DNA from: Halogeometricum rufum
Lineage (GTDB): Archaea; Halobacteriota; Halobacteria; Halobacteriales; Haloferacaceae
Assembly (NCBI RefSeq): GCF_900112175.1
Contig: NZ_FOYT01000002.1
Coordinates: 558,001 to 622,000 of the forward strand
Direction: 5' to 3'
DNA length: 64,000 nt
In this document: positions 59,005 to 64,000 of the stretch, piece by piece
How positions within the stretch are numbered: position 1 is the stretch's first letter
How the letters are laid out: the number at the start of each line of letters is the position of its first letter
Program-made: the position numbers and the translations under genes
The notes under the pieces: generated by a model
What the model saw: only the letters and a program-made list of their open reading frames with translations
Told to the model about the DNA's origin: nothing
Database searches by the model: none

Positions 59005-59712
59005 ATGTCCGACGAAGAGATTCAGGAACTGGAAGACATCAGCGGTGTCGGCCCCTCGAAGGGCGACGCACTCCGCGAGGCGGGCTACGAGTCGGTCGAA
59101 GACGTGAAGGCCGCGAGTCAATCGGAACTCGCGGACGTCTCCGGCATCGGGAACGCCCTCGCGGCACGCATCAAAGCCGACGTCGGTGGCCTCGAAGTCT
59201 CCGAGGAGACCGAGGCCGAAGTCGAAGACGAGACCGAGGACGAGGAGGCGGCCGAGGAGGACGTCGAGACGGAACTCCGTCCCCGCGGCCACGCCGACAA
59301 GACCCCGGAACTCGACGACGAGACGGCGAGCGCCCTCACGCAGAAACTCCGCGAGGGCAAGCCGCAGTTCAACCGACAGGACTACCACAAGAAGAAGCGG
59401 ACGCCCACCTCGTGGCGCAAGCCGCGCGGGAACCTCTCGAAGCAGCGACGAGGCATCAAGGGCAAGGGGCCGAAAGTCGAAGCCGGCTTCCGGTCGCCCG
59501 AGGCCGCCCGCGGCCTGCACCCGTCCGGCTTCGAGGAAGTCCACGTCCACAACGTGGACGACCTCGAAGGCGTCGACGGCGACAGCGAGGCCGTCCGCAT
59601 CGCCTCTTCGGTCGGCGCACGCAAGCGCGAGCGCATCGAGGAAGAGGCCGAGGACCGTGAGATTCGCGTCCTCAACCCCACCTACGTCGAAGTGGAGGTG
59701 GACGACGAATGA
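59005..59712 (+). CDS. rpl32e: 50S ribosomal protein L32e (eL32) with N-terminal HhH extension
   Basis: A 235-residue protein; the ribosomal eL32 part is residues about 105-235 ([76 protein letters not shown]). Residues 1-60 are a helix-hairpin-helix domain ([52 protein letters not shown]), separated by an acidic linker. Such an extension is seen in haloarchaeal L32e. It follows rpl6 with no spacer and overlaps rpl19e by 4 nt. Confidence 0.95.
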   Translation: MSDEEIQELEDISGVGPSKGDALREAGYESVEDVKAASQSELADVSGIGNALAARIKADVGGLEVSEETEAEVEDETEDEEAAEEDVETELRPRGHADKTPELDDETASALTQKLREGKPQFNRQDYHKKKRTPTSWRKPRGNLSKQRRGIKGKGPKVEAGFRSPEAARGLHPSGFEEVHVHNVDDLEGVDGDSEAVRIASSVGARKRERIEEEAEDREIRVLNPTYVEVEVDDE

Positions 59713-60164
59713 CCGACCTGAAAGCACAGCGACGCATGGCCGCCGACGTCCTCGACGTCGGTAAGAGCCGCGTCTGGTTCGACCCCGAGGCACAGGCCGA
59801 CATCGCGGAAGCCATCACGCGCGAAGACATCCGCGAACTCGTGGACGACGGTACGATTCGTACCAAAGACGCCAAGAGTAACTCGAAGGGCCGCGCCCGC
59901 GAACGCGCCGAGAAGCGTTCCTACGGGCACCGGAAGGGTCCCGGCTCCCGCAAAGGGAAGTCCGGCGGTCGGAAGAGCTCGAAGGACGAATGGATCAGCC
60001 GAATCCGCGCGCAGCGTCGTCGCCTGAAGGAGCTTCGCGACGACGGGCCGCTGACGCCGACGCAGTACCGCGAACTGTACAACAAGGCGTCCGGTGGCGA
60101 GTTCGACAGCGTGGACCGGCTCGAAGCGTACATCGACAACAACTACGACGTGGAGATAGAATAA
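59709..60164 (+). CDS. rpl19e: 50S ribosomal protein L19e (eL19)
   Basis: A 151-residue archaeal/eukaryotic ribosomal protein that bridges the subunits. It reads [139 protein letters not shown]. It overlaps rpl32e by 4 nt and rpl18 by one base (TAATG). Confidence 0.96.
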   Translation: MTDLKAQRRMAADVLDVGKSRVWFDPEAQADIAEAITREDIRELVDDGTIRTKDAKSNSKGRARERAEKRSYGHRKGPGSRKGKSGGRKSSKDEWISRIRAQRRRLKELRDDGPLTPTQYRELYNKASGGEFDSVDRLEAYIDNNYDVEIE

Positions 60165-60718
60165 TGGCGACAGGACCACGCTACAAGGTGCCGATGCGGC
60201 GTCGCCGCGAGGTTCGGACGGATTACCACCAGAGGTTGCGCCTGCTGAAATCGGGCAAACCCCGGCTCGTTGCTCGCGTGAGCAACCAGCACGTCAGGGC
60301 GCAGCTGATATCCCCCGGACCGAACGGAGACACCACTCACGCGGCCGCCTCCTCCGAGGACCTCGCAGACTACGGCTGGGAAGCCCCCACGGGCAACCTC
60401 CCCAGCGCGTACCTGACGGGCTACCTCGCGGGGAAGCGCGCCGTCGAAGCCGGCCTCGACGAGGCCGTCCTCGACATCGGCCTGAACACGGCGACGCCCG
60501 GCAACAAGGTGTTCGCGGTTCAGGAAGGAGCGATAGACGCTGGCCTCGAAATCCCGCACAACGAAGACGTACTGGCCGACTGGTCGCGTAACCGCGGCGA
60601 GCACATCGCCGAGTACGCCGAGCAGCTCGACGAGCCGCTCTACAGCGGCGATTTCGACGCCACGAACCTGCCTGAGCACTTCGACGAAGTGCTCGAGCGA
60701 CTTCAGGAGGACGCATGA
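60164..60718 (+). CDS. rpl18: 50S ribosomal protein L18 (uL18)
   Basis: A 184-residue 5S rRNA-binding protein. It reads [147 protein letters not shown]. The ATG at 60164 overlaps the rpl19e stop by one base; the stop overlaps rps5 by 4 nt. It has the archaeal length, longer than bacterial L18. Confidence 0.96.
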   Translation: MATGPRYKVPMRRRREVRTDYHQRLRLLKSGKPRLVARVSNQHVRAQLISPGPNGDTTHAAASSEDLADYGWEAPTGNLPSAYLTGYLAGKRAVEAGLDEAVLDIGLNTATPGNKVFAVQEGAIDAGLEIPHNEDVLADWSRNRGEHIAEYAEQLDEPLYSGDFDATNLPEHFDEVLERLQEDA

Positions 60719-61362
60719 GCCAACGCAACAGCAACGGCTGGGAACCGCGAACGCGGCTCGGCCGAATGGTACAGGACGGCGACGTCACCTCGATGGAGCA
60801 GGCGCTGGAGACGGGTCTCCCGCTCAAGGAAGCGGAGATCGTCGACCAGCTGCTGCCCGGACTCGAAGACGAGGTGCTCGACATCAACATGGTGCAGCGC
60901 ATGACCGACTCCGGTCGGCGTGTGAAGTTCCGCTGCGTCGTCGCCATCGGGAACCGCGACGGGTTCCTCGGCTACGCCGAGGCCCGAGACGACCAGGTCG
61001 GCTCGGCCATCCAGAAGGCCATCGACGTGGCGAAGCTGAACATCATCAAGGTGGACCGCGGCTCCGGGTCGTGGGAAGACTCCGCCGGCGGGCTGAACTC
61101 CCTGACGCGCAAGGCCGAAGGGAAGGCCGGCTCCGTGACGGTCGAGATCATGCCCGCACCGCAGGGCCTCGGACTCGCGGCGGCAGAGACCGTCCGCAAC
61201 ATCCTCGAACTGGCCGGCGTGCAGGACGCGTGGACCCGCTCGAACGGGAACACGCGAACGACGGTCAACCTCGCGAAGGCGACGTACAACGCGCTGAAGA
61301 ACGCGTCCCAGTCGCGGACGCCGCGACGCGCCCGCGAGAAACAGCGGGAGGCGGGTAACTGA
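60715..61362 (+). CDS. rps5: 30S ribosomal protein S5 (uS5)
   Basis: A 215-residue small-subunit protein of the decoding and translational-fidelity region. It reads [115 protein letters not shown] and the following [30 protein letters not shown]. It overlaps rpl18 by 4 nt; rpl30 starts in its stop. Confidence 0.96.
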   Translation: MSQRNSNGWEPRTRLGRMVQDGDVTSMEQALETGLPLKEAEIVDQLLPGLEDEVLDINMVQRMTDSGRRVKFRCVVAIGNRDGFLGYAEARDDQVGSAIQKAIDVAKLNIIKVDRGSGSWEDSAGGLNSLTRKAEGKAGSVTVEIMPAPQGLGLAAAETVRNILELAGVQDAWTRSNGNTRTTVNLAKATYNALKNASQSRTPRRAREKQREAGN

Positions 61363-61826
61363 TGCAGGCAGTCGTTCAGCTCCGCGGCGACGTGAACATG
61401 AGTCAGACGACGCACGACACGCTGAAGATGCTCAACATCCACAGCGTGAACCACTGTGCGTTCGTCCCCGAGACGGACACCTACCGCGGGATGCTCACGA
61501 AGGTCAACGACTACGTCGCGCACGGCGAACCGAGCGTCGACGTGGTCGAGACGCTCCTTCGGTCCCGCGCGGAGCCCGCCGAGGGCTCCGAGACGGTCGA
61601 CGACGACTGGCTCGCGGAGAACACCGACTACGACGACGTGACCGCGCTCGCGGAGGCACTCGTCGACGAGGAGACGACGCTGCGCGAGCAGGGTCTCTCG
61701 CCGGTGCTTCGCCTGCACCCGCCGCGCGGCGGTCACAAGGGCCAGAAGCACGTCACCAAAGAGGGCGGTCAGCTCGGGAAGCACTCGACCGGCCAGATAG
61801 ACGAACTCCTGGAGGACATGCGATGA
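61362..61826 (+). CDS. rpl30: 50S ribosomal protein L30 (uL30)
   Basis: A 154-residue protein (archaeal/eukaryotic long form). It reads [154 protein letters not shown]. One base overlaps rps5, and 4 nt overlap rpl15. Confidence 0.96.
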   Translation: MQAVVQLRGDVNMSQTTHDTLKMLNIHSVNHCAFVPETDTYRGMLTKVNDYVAHGEPSVDVVETLLRSRAEPAEGSETVDDDWLAENTDYDDVTALAEALVDEETTLREQGLSPVLRLHPPRGGHKGQKHVTKEGGQLGKHSTGQIDELLEDMR

Positions 61827-62326
61827 CCTCGAAGAAACGACGACAGCGCGGGTCCCGAACCCACGGCGGCGGCACGCACAAGAACCGGCGCGGTGCCGGT
61901 CACCGCGGCGGCCGCGGCCGTGCGGGACGCGACAAACACGAGTTCCACAACTACGAACCGCTCGGCAAACACGGCTTCAAGCGTCCCGAAGCGGCGCAGG
62001 ACACCGTCGTCGAAGTGAAGGTGCAGAAGCTCGACGAGGACGCCGCGCTCCTCGCGGCCGACGACGTGGCCGAGAAGGACGGCGACGCCTACCACATCGA
62101 CGCGCGCGACGTGGCCGAGGACGGCTACGACGCCGACGTGGTGAAGGTGCTCGGCGGCGGGCAGGTCCGTCAGGAACTGCACGTCGTCGCCGACGCGTTC
62201 ACCGCCGGGGCCGTCGAACTTCTCGAAGAGGCGGACGGCAGCGCCGAACTCTCCGAGCGCGGAGAAGAGGCGCAGGCCGAAGCCGAAGAAGATAACACGG
62301 ACGACGAGGAAGGCTCCGAAGAGTAA
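61823..62326 (+). CDS. rpl15: 50S ribosomal protein L15 (uL15)
   Basis: A 167-residue protein joining the large-subunit core. It starts TSKKRRQRGSRTHGGGTHKNRRGAGHRGGRGRAGRDKHEFHNYEPLGKHGFKRPEAAQD and continues VVEVKVQKLDEDAALLAADDVAEKDGDAYHIDARDVAEDGYDADVVKVLGGGQVRQELHVVADAFTAGAVELLEEADG. The Glu-rich end is haloarchaeal. It ends 3 nt before secY, the archaeal spc-operon order. Confidence 0.96.
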   Translation: MTSKKRRQRGSRTHGGGTHKNRRGAGHRGGRGRAGRDKHEFHNYEPLGKHGFKRPEAAQDTVVEVKVQKLDEDAALLAADDVAEKDGDAYHIDARDVAEDGYDADVVKVLGGGQVRQELHVVADAFTAGAVELLEEADGSAELSERGEEAQAEAEEDNTDDEEGSEE

Positions 62327-62329
62327 CCT

Positions 62330-63796
62330 ATGGGATGGAAGGAGGCCGCTGAACCGGTGCTGACGCGGATGCCATCAGTCGCCCGTCCGGAGGGACACGT
62401 CCCGTTCCGCCGGAAGCTGGGCTGGACCGCTGGCATCCTCGTGATGTATTTCTTCTTGACGAACGTGACGATGTTCGGGCTGCAGACGCAGACCGCGAGC
62501 GGGGACTTCTACGGACAGTTCCGCAGCATCCTCGCCGGACAGCAGGGGTCGATACTCCAGCTGGGCATCGGGCCCATCGTCACGGCGAGCATCGTCCTGC
62601 AACTGCTCGGCGGGGCCGACCTGCTCGGTCTCGACACCGACGACCCGCGTGACCAGATCCTCTACCAGGGGCTGCAGAAGCTTCTGGTGGTCGTGATGAT
62701 CTGTCTCACCGGGCTCCCGATGGTGTTCGCCGGGGGGTACCTCCCCGCCGACCAGCAGGTCGCGCAGTCGCTCGGCGTCGGCGTCGGTGGCGTGAAGACC
62801 ATCATCTTCGCGCAGATGTTCGTCGGCGGCGTCCTCATCCTGTTCATGGACGAGATCGTGAGCAAGTGGGGTGTCGGGTCCGGTGTGGGCCTGTTCATCA
62901 TCGCCGGCGTCAGCCAGCAGCTCGTCGCCGGGCTGTTCAGCTGGCAGGGTCTCGGCGGCACGTCCGGGTTCTTCCCGACGTGGTTCGGCATCCTGACCGG
63001 GGCGACCGAGATCGGGTCGCCGCTCTCGCCGGGCGGCCTGTCCGACATCTTCCTCGGGCAGGGCCAACTGCTCGCGCTGTTCACGACGCTGCTCATCTTC
63101 GGCATCGTCGTCTACGCGGAGAGCGTCCGGGTCGAGATTCCGCTGTCGCACGCCCGCGTGAAGGGCGCCCGCGGCCGCTTCCCCGTGAAGCTCATCTACG
63201 CGAGCGTCCTGCCGATGATCCTCGTCCGCGCCCTGCAGGCCAACATCCAGTTCCTCGGACGCATCCTGAACAACTGGACCGGCCTCCCGGGGTGGCTGGG
63301 GTCGTACAGCAACGGGCAGGTCACCGGTGGCCTGTTCTACTACCTCGCACCCATCCAGTCGCGCGGCGACTGGATGTGGTTCCTCGGACTCACCTCGCAG
63401 GACCCCGCGCAGATTCTGCTGCGCGTCCTCATCGACCTCGTGTTCATGGTCGTCGGTGGCGCGATATTCGCCATCTTCTGGGTGGAGACGACGGGGATGG
63501 GCCCCGAGTCCACCGCCAAGCAGATTCAGAACTCCGGGATGCAGATCCCCGGCTTCCGACGGAACCCGCAGGTCATCGAGAAGGTGATGGAACGGTACAT
63601 CCCGCAGGTGACGGTCATCGGCGGCGCACTCGTCGGACTGCTCGCCGTCATGGCGAACATGCTCGGCACCATCGGCTCCGTCTCCGGAACCGGACTGCTG
63701 CTGACGGTCTCCATCACGTACAAGCTGTACGAGGAGATCGCAGAAGAGCAGTTGATGGAGATGCATCCGATGATGCGCCAGATGTTCGGCAACTGA
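62330..63796 (+). CDS. secY: Preprotein translocase subunit SecY
   Basis: A 488-residue membrane channel subunit of the Sec translocon. The ten transmembrane helices are present from about residue 30. Conserved parts include GSILQLGIGPIVTASIVLQLLGG (plug/helix 2 region), VVVMICLTGLPMVFAGGYLPA, IVSKWGVGSGVGLFIIAGVSQQLV, ESVRVEIPLSHARVKGARGRFPVKLIYASVLPMILVRALQANIQFLGRIL and the cytosolic loop and final VTVIGGALVGLLAVMANMLGT, ITYKLYEEIAEEQLMEMHPMMRQMFG. It follows rpl15 by 3 nt and ends the recognisable ribosomal cluster in this window. Confidence 0.97.
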   Translation: MGWKEAAEPVLTRMPSVARPEGHVPFRRKLGWTAGILVMYFFLTNVTMFGLQTQTASGDFYGQFRSILAGQQGSILQLGIGPIVTASIVLQLLGGADLLGLDTDDPRDQILYQGLQKLLVVVMICLTGLPMVFAGGYLPADQQVAQSLGVGVGGVKTIIFAQMFVGGVLILFMDEIVSKWGVGSGVGLFIIAGVSQQLVAGLFSWQGLGGTSGFFPTWFGILTGATEIGSPLSPGGLSDIFLGQGQLLALFTTLLIFGIVVYAESVRVEIPLSHARVKGARGRFPVKLIYASVLPMILVRALQANIQFLGRILNNWTGLPGWLGSYSNGQVTGGLFYYLAPIQSRGDWMWFLGLTSQDPAQILLRVLIDLVFMVVGGAIFAIFWVETTGMGPESTAKQIQNSGMQIPGFRRNPQVIEKVMERYIPQVTVIGGALVGLLAVMANMLGTIGSVSGTGLLLTVSITYKLYEEIAEEQLMEMHPMMRQMFGN

Positions 63797-63811
63797 CGAA
63801 CGCGGTTCTCT

Positions 63812-63829
63812 ACCGCCGGTATTTTTTCG
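63812..63829 (+). terminator. T-rich transcription terminator after secY
   Basis: CCGCCGGTATTTTTTCG lies 16-33 nt after the secY stop and ends in six T residues, an archaeal-type intrinsic termination signal. A short inverted repeat CTCTC/GAGAG follows at 63833-63845. The remaining bases to the window end hold no supported gene. Confidence 0.55.
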
Positions 63830-64000
63830 AGTCTCTCACGGAGAGGGCGCCTGCCGTCCGATTCCTCGAACGACGACGGTGAGATGTGCGCTCGTTCGCT
63901 CGAAGCGCCGGCCGACGGCGAACTTCGAACGCGTCACCGTCGTCAAGGCGGTGCCATCTGGTTCGGCGGCTCTCGCGAACGCCTGACCGAGGCGACCGAA

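Overview
The window is chromosomal DNA of a haloarchaeon (class Halobacteria; Haloferacales is plausible but the genus cannot be named). It is GC-rich with a strong C/G bias at third codon positions. Its proteins are acidic, TATA boxes lie about 25-35 nt ahead of many starts (leaderless transcription), and the gene content is archaeal: archaeal-type S10/spc ribosomal operon with eS4, eL32 and eL19, RNase P component 1, methenyl-H4MPT cyclohydrolase, type II methionine aminopeptidase and HMG-CoA reductase.

Layout. 1-2.7 kb: a lower-GC accessory pair read divergently, an unknown protein and a predicted His/Cys-dyad protein with four peptidoglycan-binding-type repeats. 2.7-14.3 kb: core and small genes (GNAT acetyltransferase, signal peptidase I, CDF transporter, HIT protein, methionine aminopeptidase, PPP phosphatase, polyphosphate kinase, a winged-helix/two-membrane-protein operon, a Tat lipoprotein). 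14.34-15.39 kb: a 1,036-bp transposon-like element with 13-bp terminal inverted repeats and an 8-bp target duplication, carrying a metallo-beta-lactamase-fold gene and no transposase. 15.4-17.5 kb: a quinone/catechol-type detoxification module (hydrolase, VOC dioxygenase, divergent HxlR regulator). 17.5-41.6 kb: ABC1 kinase, acyl-CoA synthetase, DsbA-like oxidoreductase, SDR, asparaginase, isocitrate dehydrogenase, HMG-CoA reductase, amidohydrolase, two membrane metalloproteases, histidine kinase, pyrF, DnaJ-type and zinc-finger small proteins, a GTPBP1-like GTPase, a GIY-YIG/DUF7662-like protein and mch. 41.7-43.8 kb: a second lower-GC island, a winged-helix regulator divergent from a predicted TIR/deoxyribosyltransferase-like protein, with a palindromic operator candidate between them. 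43.8-49.2 kb: thiamine-binding protein, YihY/BrkB membrane protein, a UbiA-lycopene cyclase fusion, a frameshifted small membrane gene and two tRNA-Gly(GCC) genes inside a 255-bp duplicated segment that brackets a YrhK-like gene. 49.4-63.8 kb: the S10-spc superoperon from a SPOUT methyltransferase through secY.

The ribosomal genes are spaced by 0-4 nt or overlap by 1-10 nt, except for one 56-nt gap before the RNase P gene. They would be co-expressed with the SecY translocon core. The best candidates for undescribed biology are the 1-2.7 kb His/Cys-dyad + repeat pair, the 41.7-43.8 kb regulator/TIR-like cassette, and the transposase-less mobile element with a metallo-beta-lactamase cargo.
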